From assembly GCA_046328115.1 (NCBI GenBank), contig JAXLXE010000005.1, positions 223,321 through 287,320 on the forward strand: a stretch of 64,000 bases of DNA, in the 5' to 3' direction. This DNA is from JAXLXE01 sp046328115. Lineage in GTDB: Bacteria; Chloroflexota; UBA6077; JACCZL01. A program made the position numbers and the translations under genes. A model generated the notes under the pieces. That model made no database searches. It was not told where the DNA came from and was given only the letters and a program-made list of their open reading frames with translations. This document shows positions 26,150 to 34,429 of the stretch, one piece after another; the first letter of the stretch is position 1; each line of letters opens with the position of its first letter.

Positions 26150-28720
26150 ATGCCGAACCCGCTAACTGGTGACCTTCACGCCGTCCTACAGGTGAGCGGC
26201 TCGACACTCAACCGACTCATCGCCACCATGCACCAGAACGCCCAGTCCAAGCTGAACGTGTCCCGTGTGCGCACCCACGCGTTCGTCAGAATCGGGGATG
26301 AGCTCTCCGGCCCCCGTATCAACGGAGTGGTGGGAACCGCCCGAGCCCAGATCGGTGTGCCCAGACTGGAGCTGTTTCACGGCGAGGACTCAAAATTCGC
26401 CGTCAGCCTCGCCCTCCGCCTGTGGTACACGCCAGATGGCGGCTCCACGCCATTGCCGGAGCACATCTGGGGCAGGCTACGCATCGTCTATCGCGTCGCG
26501 CCGGCGCAGCTCGCGGAGCTGAACGACACGCTCGCGGCCCTGAAGTTTGATGCGGACCCCAACGACGTCTCGTTCCAGTCGTTTGGGGACAGCACCATGG
26601 ACGCTGCCATCACCACGCAGCTCGCGCACCTTGCCACCGAACGGTACCGCCTCTCACCCCATCCCCTCAGCTCAAGCTTCGCGGCGCGTCAATTCAGGAG
26701 CCTCGTTGGCGGCTCCGAATCCGGCGTCCTGGTCCCGCTGGCTCCCACGCCGGCGCCCAACGCGGGCCAGCTCGCGTCCGTCACCAGCCTCTTTCTGGGC
26801 GGCAAAGACTTCGCGCTGGCCATCAGCCGCGAGTTCATCATGTCCCAGATCGAGCAGCTCTTACAGAGCATTCGCACCAGCACGGCTCCGTTCCCGGTCA
26901 CCATCAGTGACATTTTTGGGATCACTTCCACCACATATACGATCCGCGTCCCCGTCGCTAGCGCCACGTGGTCGCCCGGCACCATCACGCTAGACGTGAG
27001 CGGTAGTGCGACAAGCCCGGCCTGGTGGGCGCCGGATGCGCGGATCTCGGCCCGCGTGGTGCTTCGCTGGGGATTCAACGCCGCCACGGAGGCCCTCACC
27101 CTCACATCCGACCCTCCTGTGATCAGCCTCCGCGTAAGCGGACCCCTGGGCTGGCTCATCCGCGCTCTCGCGCTGAATCCGGTGCGGGATCTCATCAGCT
27201 CACGGATCGCGAACGCCCTGACAAGCATTCAGCCCCATCTGGACGCGGTCTCCGCGCAGAAGGCCACGCTCATCTCGCAGCTCGTCACGCTGGACCCTCA
27301 GGTTGGCGCGACGATCGAGACCGCCGACTTCGGCGCGGACGGCGTGATTCTGCGGGGCTCAATCAGCGTCTCACCGCCTCAAGTGAGCATCCCGCGTTTC
27401 ACCAAGCTCGCCGATCGGACTGGCTTCTCAGCTTACGCGTCTTCCATCCCGGGCGGGACGATTGAGCGCTACCATTGGCGTTGGTGGTTTCGGCCAAGCT
27501 GGAGCGCTACGGCCCTCGGCCCACCGGACGGAGATGTCACCTTCACCGATCGGTTCGAGCTGGCGCCCGGCACGGCGCTGCCCGGTCTGCCGCCACCGAT
27601 CGATGGCCCGAAGCCCAAGTACGCAAGCGGGATCGTGTGCCTCTCGTACCAGGGCCATCGCACAGACCGAGTCAGCGGCGCCGACGAGCCCGTCGAGACG
27701 CCGCCCGAATTCGGCGAGCGCATCTGCCGCTTCGTCGCACCAGATCCGCTGCCCCCATTCAAGGGCGGCCTGGCGCGGTTCTACACAAAGCCCCAACGAT
27801 GGTGGCAGATGTACACCGCCGCCGGCAGTAGCGCCGCCGCCGGCAGACACCTGACGGCGCTCGTCAGCGCCGACGAGGGTGGCAACATCCAGTCCACCAA
27901 CGCGCTCATCCTTTACCTCGGAGATACTTCCCGTCTACCGGAGCTACAACACCTCAGCGCTTGCGTCGAGCAGGCCGCGCGACCGGACGCCGGCGTCCTG
28001 ACGGTGCTGCTGCTACGGCCAGGGTTGCTGGATTCGCTCTCGCGCGACGAGACTGGGTTGATCGAGCGCTTCGTCAGTGCGACCCACGGCACCGTGGCCA
28101 TCACCGAGGACATCGGCCGGGGCTGGTCCGGCCCACTCGGCATTGAGCCAGAAAGCGCGGTCGCCGCGGCGATAGCCGATGCAACCGGGGAGCTCACCTG
28201 GAGGGCCAACCGCGCGGTGTCAGCACAGGACCTGGTGGAGGCCCTGAGGCGCGGACTGAGCGCGTCTGAGCAACCAGTCTTTGACTTCGCGACTTGCGGT
28301 GCCCAGGCGGGACAGCAGGCCCCCCACGCCATCCTCCGGATGTCGGACGGATCGATGACCACGCTCCGCGCGCTTCGCAAAACCCAGGTACACCTGGCCT
28401 TCGTCCGCCACGATAGCTGGCCCAGCCGGGCGCTCCTGGCGCGCCTGGCCAGAGTCCACCACCGCCTTACCTTGCGGGGTATCACCGTAATCGCAATCGC
28501 CGGGGATGCCAGCCACCACGAGGCAGACGAGCTTCGGCGAAGCATGGAGCTGCCGTTTGCCGTCCTCGCCGATGTCACCGGCCTCGCCGTCGCGTTCGGC
28601 GTGCGGATCTGGCCAACCGCGCTCACCATCACCGAGGACGGTACGGTGGCCAACGAATCGTACGGGGCAGACCCGGGCGCATTGCAGGCGCTCGATCGTC
28701 AGGAGCGCTCAGCCACCTGA
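26150..28720 (+). CDS. Large protein with unrecognised N-terminal domains and a cysteine-free thioredoxin-like C-terminus
   Basis: 856 residues. ATG 26150 has GGAGAG about 11 nt upstream; no signal peptide. Residues 1-400 are beta-rich with amphipathic helices (VSGSTLNRLIATMHQN; TITLDVSGSATSP), which I do not recognise; a tubular lipid-binding fold is a guess. About 400-580 includes a PKD-like segment (GTIERYHWRWWF). About 590-715 looks like a degenerate thioredoxin-like unit (ADATGELTWRANRAVS near its end). About 725-840 is a clear AhpC/TlpA-like domain (HAILRMSDGSMTTLRAL, ITVIAIAGDASHHEADEL, LPFAVLADVTGLAVAFGV), but the redox motif position reads HDSWPSR (754-760) with no Cys. It follows the Lgt-like gene by 31 nt. 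Confidence 0.75.
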   Translation: MPNPLTGDLHAVLQVSGSTLNRLIATMHQNAQSKLNVSRVRTHAFVRIGDELSGPRINGVVGTARAQIGVPRLELFHGEDSKFAVSLALRLWYTPDGGSTPLPEHIWGRLRIVYRVAPAQLAELNDTLAALKFDADPNDVSFQSFGDSTMDAAITTQLAHLATERYRLSPHPLSSSFAARQFRSLVGGSESGVLVPLAPTPAPNAGQLASVTSLFLGGKDFALAISREFIMSQIEQLLQSIRTSTAPFPVTISDIFGITSTTYTIRVPVASATWSPGTITLDVSGSATSPAWWAPDARISARVVLRWGFNAATEALTLTSDPPVISLRVSGPLGWLIRALALNPVRDLISSRIANALTSIQPHLDAVSAQKATLISQLVTLDPQVGATIETADFGADGVILRGSISVSPPQVSIPRFTKLADRTGFSAYASSIPGGTIERYHWRWWFRPSWSATALGPPDGDVTFTDRFELAPGTALPGLPPPIDGPKPKYASGIVCLSYQGHRTDRVSGADEPVETPPEFGERICRFVAPDPLPPFKGGLARFYTKPQRWWQMYTAAGSSAAAGRHLTALVSADEGGNIQSTNALILYLGDTSRLPELQHLSACVEQAARPDAGVLTVLLLRPGLLDSLSRDETGLIERFVSATHGTVAITEDIGRGWSGPLGIEPESAVAAAIADATGELTWRANRAVSAQDLVEALRRGLSASEQPVFDFATCGAQAGQQAPHAILRMSDGSMTTLRALRKTQVHLAFVRHDSWPSRALLARLARVHHRLTLRGITVIAIAGDASHHEADELRRSMELPFAVLADVTGLAVAFGVRIWPTALTITEDGTVANESYGADPGALQALDRQERSAT

Positions 28721-28802
28721 TATGCGACGCCCGCGGATTGTCCGGGTTGACCGCTACGAGCCGCGGAGGCCACCATCCACTACCCCTTGACGGAGTCGCT
28801 GC

Positions 28803-29573
28803 GTGAGACACAACACCCTGAAGCAGAAACTCGCTGCCGGCAAACGCGTCGTCGGCTTCATGCTGGAGTTCAACTCGCCCGAGCTCGTCGAGATGATGGG
28901 CCGCATCGGCTACGACTTCGTCTACATAGACGGCCAGCACGGCGGTCTCACCATCGAGACCGCGCGCGACCTGATGCGTGCCGCCGACTACACCGGCGTC
29001 ACCCCCATCTGCCGCGTTCCACGCAACGATCCGTCCGTCATCCTCGAATTCCTGGACGCCGGCGCCTTTGGCATCGTCGTGCCAAACGTGAATACTCGGG
29101 CCCAGGCTGAGGCCGCCGTCTCCGCCATGCGTTATCCCCCATCTGGAACGCGGAGCGGCTTCGCCCGATCGCGCGCGGCGAACTTCGGCATCACGCAGAC
29201 CGCTCGCGAGTACTTCTCCGCCATCAACGATCAGCTCATGTTCATGCCCCTGATCGAGGACATCGCGGCCATGCCGAATCTGGACGCCATCGCCGCGGTT
29301 CCAGGCGTCTCCGCCCTGGCGACGGGCCCGTCCGACCTGGGTCTCTCCATGGGGATCGTCGGGGGGTGGGGCGAGCCGGAGATCCAGGCCAACGTGGACC
29401 GAGTAGTCGCCGCCGGAAAAGCGGCTGGCAAACCGACGATCGGCGTGGCCACCAGCCTCGAGGACGGGCAGCGCCTGTTCGACCGAGGATTCCAGGCGAT
29501 CCAGGTGAGCGTGGCGGGACTGCTGCACGGCTCAGCCGCGGGCTTTCTGAGGGACGTCGGGAGGGATCGATGA
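28803..29573 (+). CDS. HpcH/HpaI-family aldolase
   Basis: 256 residues, normal length; GTG start at 28803. Class II pyruvate/2-oxo-acid aldolase fold: LKQKLAAGKRVVGFMLEFNSPE, then YDFVYIDGQHGG (active-site region), ICRVPRNDPSVILEFLDAGA and the metal-ligand stretch MPLIEDIAAMPNLDAI with TGPSDLGLSMG. These enzymes cleave or form 2-keto-3-deoxy or 4-hydroxy-2-oxo acids with divalent metal. Substrate is unknown. The stop overlaps the Kelch gene start (ATGA at 29570-29573), so the two are translationally coupled although one product is cytoplasmic and the other exported. Confidence 0.9.
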   Translation: MRHNTLKQKLAAGKRVVGFMLEFNSPELVEMMGRIGYDFVYIDGQHGGLTIETARDLMRAADYTGVTPICRVPRNDPSVILEFLDAGAFGIVVPNVNTRAQAEAAVSAMRYPPSGTRSGFARSRAANFGITQTAREYFSAINDQLMFMPLIEDIAAMPNLDAIAAVPGVSALATGPSDLGLSMGIVGGWGEPEIQANVDRVVAAGKAAGKPTIGVATSLEDGQRLFDRGFQAIQVSVAGLLHGSAAGFLRDVGRDR

Positions 29574-30583
29574 CGCGACGGCTGGGCGTGCTCGCGGTAG
29601 CGCTGGTCCTTGGAATTGGCAGCGTGGGCCAGGCTCACGCACAGCAGACCCCGGAGAGCAGACTACCGGAAGTCGGGGGCTGGGCCATCGTGTCGCCCCT
29701 AATCGCGCCGGTCTCGGAGCAGGCAGTGGTCGAGCTGGACGGAAAGATCTACGTGATCGGCGGGTATCCCCCAGGTCGAATCCCGGTCAGCGGCGTGCAG
29801 ATCTATGACGTGGCCGTCAATCGCTGGTCGCTGGGCCCCGATCTGCCGGTGCCTATGCACCACGCCATGGCAGCGGCGGCCGGCGGCAGGTTGTTCGTCA
29901 TCGGCGGCGAGTTCGAAGGAGCCGGCACGGGACGGCCGGAGACGTACCTGGACACCGTCTACGAGTTGGTGGACGGCGCCACCTGGACGAAGCGAGCCCA
30001 GATGCCGACCGGCCGGAGCGCGGGCGGGGCGGCGGTCATCGGCGAGAAGATCTACGTGGCCGGTGGGCGGCCGCCGCGGGGACAGGACTTCGCCGTGTAC
30101 GACGTGGCGAGCGACTCCTGGGAGGTCCTGCCTGCCCTGCCCACCCAGCGAAATCACCTCGCGGTGGGCGCGATCGACGGCAAGATCCACGTGGCCGGCG
30201 GGCGTTTCGGCGGCGGGTTCCAGAGCGAGCGCACGCCTGTGCTAGAGATCTACGATCCGGCGCGCGGCGAATGGTCCACGGGTGCGTCCATGCCCGCTCC
30301 ACGCGGCGGAGTGGCATCGGTCGTCGCCAATGGCTGCCTGTTCGTGATCGGCGGCGAGGGGAACTACACGGATGCCCGCGGCCTGAGCGTGGAGAACGAG
30401 GTGTATGACCCGCGGACCAACACCTGGACGGCTCTCCCGCCGATGCCCACACCCACCCACGGACTCGTCGGCGCGGCGTTCGTCAACGGGCGGATCCACA
30501 TCCCCGGTGGCTCGGTCACCATCGGTGGCGGCACCGGGAGCGTGATCCACCAGACGTATCGGCCGTCGGTATCCTGCCAGTAG
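29570..30583 (+). CDS. Secreted Kelch-repeat beta-propeller protein
   Basis: 337 residues from ATG 29570, with GGAGGG 4-9 nt upstream inside the aldolase gene. Signal peptide 1-25 (VLGIGSVGQAHAQ). Five or six Kelch blades show the double Gly and spaced Tyr/Trp: GKIYVIGGYPPGRIPVSGVQ, GRLFVIGGEFEG, EKIYVAGGRPPRGQDFAVYD, GKIHVAGGRFGGG, GCLFVIGGEGNYTD and GRIHIPGGSVTIGGG. No catalytic (galactose oxidase) Cys/Tyr pattern is evident. Likely an extracytoplasmic binding propeller. Close in style to the Asp-box protein at 2118-3302. Confidence 0.9.
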   Translation: MTRRLGVLAVALVLGIGSVGQAHAQQTPESRLPEVGGWAIVSPLIAPVSEQAVVELDGKIYVIGGYPPGRIPVSGVQIYDVAVNRWSLGPDLPVPMHHAMAAAAGGRLFVIGGEFEGAGTGRPETYLDTVYELVDGATWTKRAQMPTGRSAGGAAVIGEKIYVAGGRPPRGQDFAVYDVASDSWEVLPALPTQRNHLAVGAIDGKIHVAGGRFGGGFQSERTPVLEIYDPARGEWSTGASMPAPRGGVASVVANGCLFVIGGEGNYTDARGLSVENEVYDPRTNTWTALPPMPTPTHGLVGAAFVNGRIHIPGGSVTIGGGTGSVIHQTYRPSVSCQ

Positions 30584-30611
30584 GCGGTCCCGCGAGCAGA
30601 CGCGTCGGGAG

Positions 30612-32072
30612 TCAGCCGGCCTGAAAGCGCAGCACCGTCTCGCCCACCTGAATCTCGTCACCGTCCTCGAGCACGCGGTCGGCGGAGAGGCGCTCACCGT
30701 TGACCGAGGTGCCGCCGGAGCCGACCGAGTCGCGGATGCGCCAGCCGTCATCGCGCTTCTCCAGACGCGCGTGCTGGTACGACACGCGATCATCCGTAAG
30801 CTGGACCTCGGCCGCCAGGCTCCGTCCGATGGTTGCCGTGGAGTAGCCGAGCGGATGCCAGGAGCCAGCGTCCGGGCCAGAAGCCACGAGCATCCCGGGC
30901 CCGGACGGCGCGGGGGCCGGCGCGGACCGCTGGAGCACGGGCGCGGCTGCCGCTGTGGACTCGGGGGGCGGGGGGCTGTCGGGTGCTACTGAGGGAGGCG
31001 CCGCCTGGAGCTCGATCACAGTTGACTCAGCCGGTGGCGCCGCGGGCGCGGGCTGCTCGTCCGGCGGCGCTGGCGCCAGCGCGGACTCGCTCAGTCCCAG
31101 CCAGACGTAACGCTCCGGCGCGCGGGTGTCGTAGCAGACCCGCGCCTCCACGCCCGGCAGGGCGGCCGCGTCCGGCACGTCCAGAGCCGGACTGATGCCC
31201 TGGCGGGAGTGACCCGCGGCGTCCACGTAGCTGAACACGGCGTGCGTGGACGTGCCGCCGGTCCACTTCTGCCGCACGTTGCGAACGTCCACCACGCGGG
31301 CCGCTACCACCGCCCCGTTCGACAGAATCCGCGCTGCTCGGCGCGCGGATCGCCAATCGCGCAGCGCGAGCACCTCCGCCGCGACCAGCAGAAGCCCACC
31401 GAGCAGCGCGTAGACCACGACCTCCGCCCAGCTATCCTGGCCATAGATCCGGTTGGTCGAGGGGTCTGACCGGAGGTATTGGACGGTGATCTGCTGCCCC
31501 TGGCGGAGCGAGCTCCAGACATCCTGGTAGAGCGACTCTTGATCCACGATGGCCGGGCGGCCGGGCAACGCGAACTCAATGGTCAACGAGTTGGTAGAGG
31601 AGCGGCTCGGCTTGGACTTCACGGCGCCGGGAACCGTGGCGCCCTCAATGGCGTACCGGATCTCCGTGCCGATGTGGATCAGCCCGCGGGCAAACAGAAG
31701 CACGGCGAGCAGCGCGCACACCAGTCCAGCGCCGAAGAGCGGTGGGTGAGGCAGCAGATCACGGAAACGTACGTGCTCGGGGCCCTGCCGCACCCAGATG
31801 GGGTGACCCAACCATCTGCGCCAGCAAGCCCGACACCAGGATGCGGCCCAGCGGACGTCTCCGTGACCGTCCATCTGGCCGGTCTGGAAACGATACAGGC
31901 GGATCCAGGGAAGGCCAACGGTGAACCAGAGCAGCACCAGCGCGGCGCCAACGCCGGTGAATCCGAGCTCCGTGGACTCCGGCCCGCGGCTCCACAAGAA
32001 GACGCTCACCAGGACGATCGCGAAGATCGCGCCCAGGACCAATCTGCCCATCAGCGAGCGCGCACTCGTCAC
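30612..32072 (-). CDS. Membrane protein (DUF3592-like) with C-terminal FHA domain
   Basis: 486 residues. Two N-terminal helices (about 12-28 and 38-58), a Cys/Trp-rich loop, a third helix about 115-135, a DUF3592-like extracytoplasmic part (SLTIEFALPGRPAIVDQESL), a fourth helix about 215-238, a second DUF3592-like part (GGTSTHAVFSYVDAAG), then a Pro/Ala linker. The last 90 residues are an FHA domain: IGRSLAAEVQLTDDRVSYQH, with the phosphothreonine-binding Arg/Ser and the SGGTSVNGERL turn. It should tether an FHA domain at the inner membrane and bind phosphothreonine partners. No Ser/Thr kinase is in the window. Convergent with the Kelch gene. Confidence 0.85.
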   Translation of the reverse strand: MTSARSLMGRLVLGAIFAIVLVSVFLWSRGPESTELGFTGVGAALVLLWFTVGLPWIRLYRFQTGQMDGHGDVRWAASWCRACWRRWLGHPIWVRQGPEHVRFRDLLPHPPLFGAGLVCALLAVLLFARGLIHIGTEIRYAIEGATVPGAVKSKPSRSSTNSLTIEFALPGRPAIVDQESLYQDVWSSLRQGQQITVQYLRSDPSTNRIYGQDSWAEVVVYALLGGLLLVAAEVLALRDWRSARRAARILSNGAVVAARVVDVRNVRQKWTGGTSTHAVFSYVDAAGHSRQGISPALDVPDAAALPGVEARVCYDTRAPERYVWLGLSESALAPAPPDEQPAPAAPPAESTVIELQAAPPSVAPDSPPPPESTAAAAPVLQRSAPAPAPSGPGMLVASGPDAGSWHPLGYSTATIGRSLAAEVQLTDDRVSYQHARLEKRDDGWRIRDSVGSGGTSVNGERLSADRVLEDGDEIQVGETVLRFQAG

Positions 32073-32125
32073 GTCGAGCCGGCCCGTGAAGTCGATCTGG
32101 GCAGACGCGCTGTCAGAATCGCGCG

Positions 32126-33064
32126 TCAGGCTCCAGCGGAAACCGCCGCGTCCCAGGACGGGGCGGAAAGGATCGCAACGCCGATGCGCTCGAGCAGTTC
32201 AGTATCCGTCAGCGTATCCAGCTTCGCCTGAATCGAGGGAGAGGGTGACCCAAACCGATGGGTGCCGAGCCGCAGCACAAACTGACGAGCCTCTTGGGTG
32301 CGTGCCTCGGCGCGACCTTCAAGACGGCCTTCGACGCGGCCTTCCTCGAGGACGGCCTGGTACGTCAATGAGTCTCGCATAGTTCCCACTCCGCCAAGCA
32401 GTCGTCCCGCGACGTTGGGCGTATATCGTAAGCCTAGCACGAAGTATGTCTCCGCCATAAGCAAACGCTGTGTCTCACGGTCCGCCTCACGGCGGAACCG
32501 CGTGTGGAGTCTCTCCACTACATCGCGGGCCCGTGCCTGGCGCTCGGCGGGCTGGCGTGAGCCGCCAAACAGTTCGGACAGCGGCGCCAGGGGCGACAGC
32601 GCAAGCGGTCCATGCAGCCATGTCTCCGTGGGAACCGTCCACGCGCGAAGCATCTGGTATCGAAACGTCAGCGCAAGCCGGCCGTCCGGCCACAGCTCTC
32701 GGTAGCGGCCGTTCAGCCCGCGCGCGGCTGCCCCGGGGCGGAGGAGCACCACAGTGCTGACCACTGGCTGCTCATGGGCCCGCCGGAGCAGTCGGTTGTA
32801 GTGGAGCAACCGCTCCGAAAGTCCCGGGTCTCTGCTGGTCTGGAACTCAATGTGGAGAACCCACCTGTCACTGGTCGCGGTACGCACCGCGATCGCTGCA
32901 TCCACCTCCGCCCGAACACTCGAGACGTTCGAGTCGAGGACCTCAGCAGCAGTGACATCCTCCCAGCCCAGCAGACGAACCCATGCCGCCGCATCCGCGC
33001 GAACGAGCTCGCGAAGCGTGGTGTCGAAGGGGCGGTCGTCGCCAGACTTGTACGCTGCGGGCAT
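32126..33064 (-). CDS. Rpn/PD-(D/E)XK-family putative nuclease
   Basis: 312 residues from ATG 33064; the longer frame upstream is unsupported, and no clear ribosome binding site decides the start. The PD-(D/E)XK core reads VDAAIAV (D55), then WVLHIEFQT (E73, Q75), followed by the helix SERLLHYNRLLRR, as in Rpn recombination-promoting nucleases and related transposase-like proteins. The C-terminal half ends in the tandem EEGRVEGRLEGRAEAR stretch typical of this family. Such proteins often spread as paralogues and are not evidence of an intact mobile element; no terminal repeats were seen. Divergent from the MFS gene. Confidence 0.82.
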   Translation of the reverse strand: MPAAYKSGDDRPFDTTLRELVRADAAAWVRLLGWEDVTAAEVLDSNVSSVRAEVDAAIAVRTATSDRWVLHIEFQTSRDPGLSERLLHYNRLLRRAHEQPVVSTVVLLRPGAAARGLNGRYRELWPDGRLALTFRYQMLRAWTVPTETWLHGPLALSPLAPLSELFGGSRQPAERQARARDVVERLHTRFRREADRETQRLLMAETYFVLGLRYTPNVAGRLLGGVGTMRDSLTYQAVLEEGRVEGRLEGRAEARTQEARQFVLRLGTHRFGSPSPSIQAKLDTLTDTELLERIGVAILSAPSWDAAVSAGA

Positions 33065-33229
33065 GACCGCGCAATACTGCCACATCACCACGCAGAGACA
33101 CACCGCACAGCCGCACCCGGAGCCGGTCACGAGAGGACCGGTGCCTTGACGCGAGACAAGCGCACGGTCTACGGTGCGCTGGGCGCCCCGACGGACGCCA
33201 CACCGCCACGGCACGGAGCCGCTCCAGGC

Positions 33230-34429
33230 ATGGCCATCGCCAGCAGGCCCAGCACCCCAACCCTCCCAACACGCGCAACGCTCGCCAGCGTCGCCATCCT
33301 GCCCGTTGCACACGCCATCAATGACTCCTACGCGTTCGTGCTGCAGGCCATGCTGCCGGCCGTCATTGCCAACCTGGGGCTGTCGCTGAGCTCGGCTGGG
33401 GTGCTGGTCTCCGTGTACCAACTGGTCTCGTCGTTCGTGCAGCCCGTAGTGGGTCACATCGCCGACCGCGGCGCCCTGCGCTGGCCATCCTGGGCCGGCG
33501 TGCTGATGTCTGGACTCGGGGCCGGGCTGCTGGGCCTGGCGCCAGACTACGCGGCGCTGCTGGTCCTGCTGATCATCGGCGGGGTGGGAACGGCCATCTT
33601 CCATCCGGTCACAGGCGCCATGGTTGGCGCGGCTGCGCCGCCGGCCCAGCGCGGCCGCTGGATGGGTCTGTACGTAACGGCCGGCAACTTCGGCCTGGCG
33701 CTCGGGCCGCTGATGCTGAGCGTAGCGCTGGCGGGCACCGGGCTATCCGGCACCTGGATGATCGCGCTGCCCGCGCTGCTGATCGCTCCGCTGGTCATGA
33801 TTCTGGCGCCATCGCGCGCCGGACCCCCACGGAACGCACCGTCGCTGCTGGAGATCCTGCGCAACCATCGCCGAGTGCTGAGCGTGCTCATCTTCATCGT
33901 CTCGGTCCGCGCCTGGATCACTGCCACGCTCGTGACGTTTATCCCTCTGCTGGGAGTCTCGCGGGCAATGCCTGAGGCCAGCGCGGCCCAGGTGCTCAGC
34001 CTCTACCTCTTCTTTGGGGCGCTGGGCGGCCTCAGCGGAGGGTACGCCGCGGATCGCTGGGGACGCGACCGGATGATTGCGCTGAGCCTGCTGCTCAGCG
34101 TGCCGCCCGGCCTCCTGGTGGGAAGCTACCCCCACGCGGACTTGCTGTGGATCATGGCCGCCGCCGCGCACGGCTACTTCCTGAACGGCTCGTTCGTGAT
34201 CCTCACCATCCGCGCCCAGGAGAGCGTGACCGGCAGCGTGGGGATGATGTCCGGCATCATGCTGGGCCTGACAATCGGCATTGGCGGGTTATTCGTGACG
34301 CCAATGGCCGCCCTGGCGCAGGTGCTCGGCCTGGCTCCCATCACCACCGCGGTCGTGACACTCGCGATCATCGCGGCCGCCGCCGTGCGGGCCCTCCCGC
34401 CGCTGCACGCGCGACCGGCCGCGCTTTGA
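33230..34429 (+). CDS. MFS transporter, fosmidomycin-resistance (Fsr)-like
   Basis: 399 residues from ATG 33230, with about 12 hydrophobic helices; the open frame upstream is antisense to the nuclease gene and not protein-like. The first helix and loop (VAHAINDSYAFVLQAMLPAV, LSLSSAGVLVSVYQLVSSFV, QPVVGHIADRG) match the Fsr subgroup of the major facilitator superfamily, and the second half has the matching loop YAADRWGRDR. It would export or import a small molecule with protons. The stop TGA overlaps the ATG of the CoA-transferase gene (TGATG at 34427-34431), which suggests that the transported compound could be a carboxylate handled as a CoA thioester. Confidence 0.88.
   Translation: MAIASRPSTPTLPTRATLASVAILPVAHAINDSYAFVLQAMLPAVIANLGLSLSSAGVLVSVYQLVSSFVQPVVGHIADRGALRWPSWAGVLMSGLGAGLLGLAPDYAALLVLLIIGGVGTAIFHPVTGAMVGAAAPPAQRGRWMGLYVTAGNFGLALGPLMLSVALAGTGLSGTWMIALPALLIAPLVMILAPSRAGPPRNAPSLLEILRNHRRVLSVLIFIVSVRAWITATLVTFIPLLGVSRAMPEASAAQVLSLYLFFGALGGLSGGYAADRWGRDRMIALSLLLSVPPGLLVGSYPHADLLWIMAAAAHGYFLNGSFVILTIRAQESVTGSVGMMSGIMLGLTIGIGGLFVTPMAALAQVLGLAPITTAVVTLAIIAAAAVRALPPLHARPAAL

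Noticed and set aside
31479..32231. 250-residue plus-strand frame
   Set aside because: Antisense to the FHA membrane protein and the nuclease gene, with no start signal.
32126..33064. Transposon boundaries around the Rpn-type nuclease
   Set aside because: No inverted or direct terminal repeats seen; the family is common without forming a mobile element.
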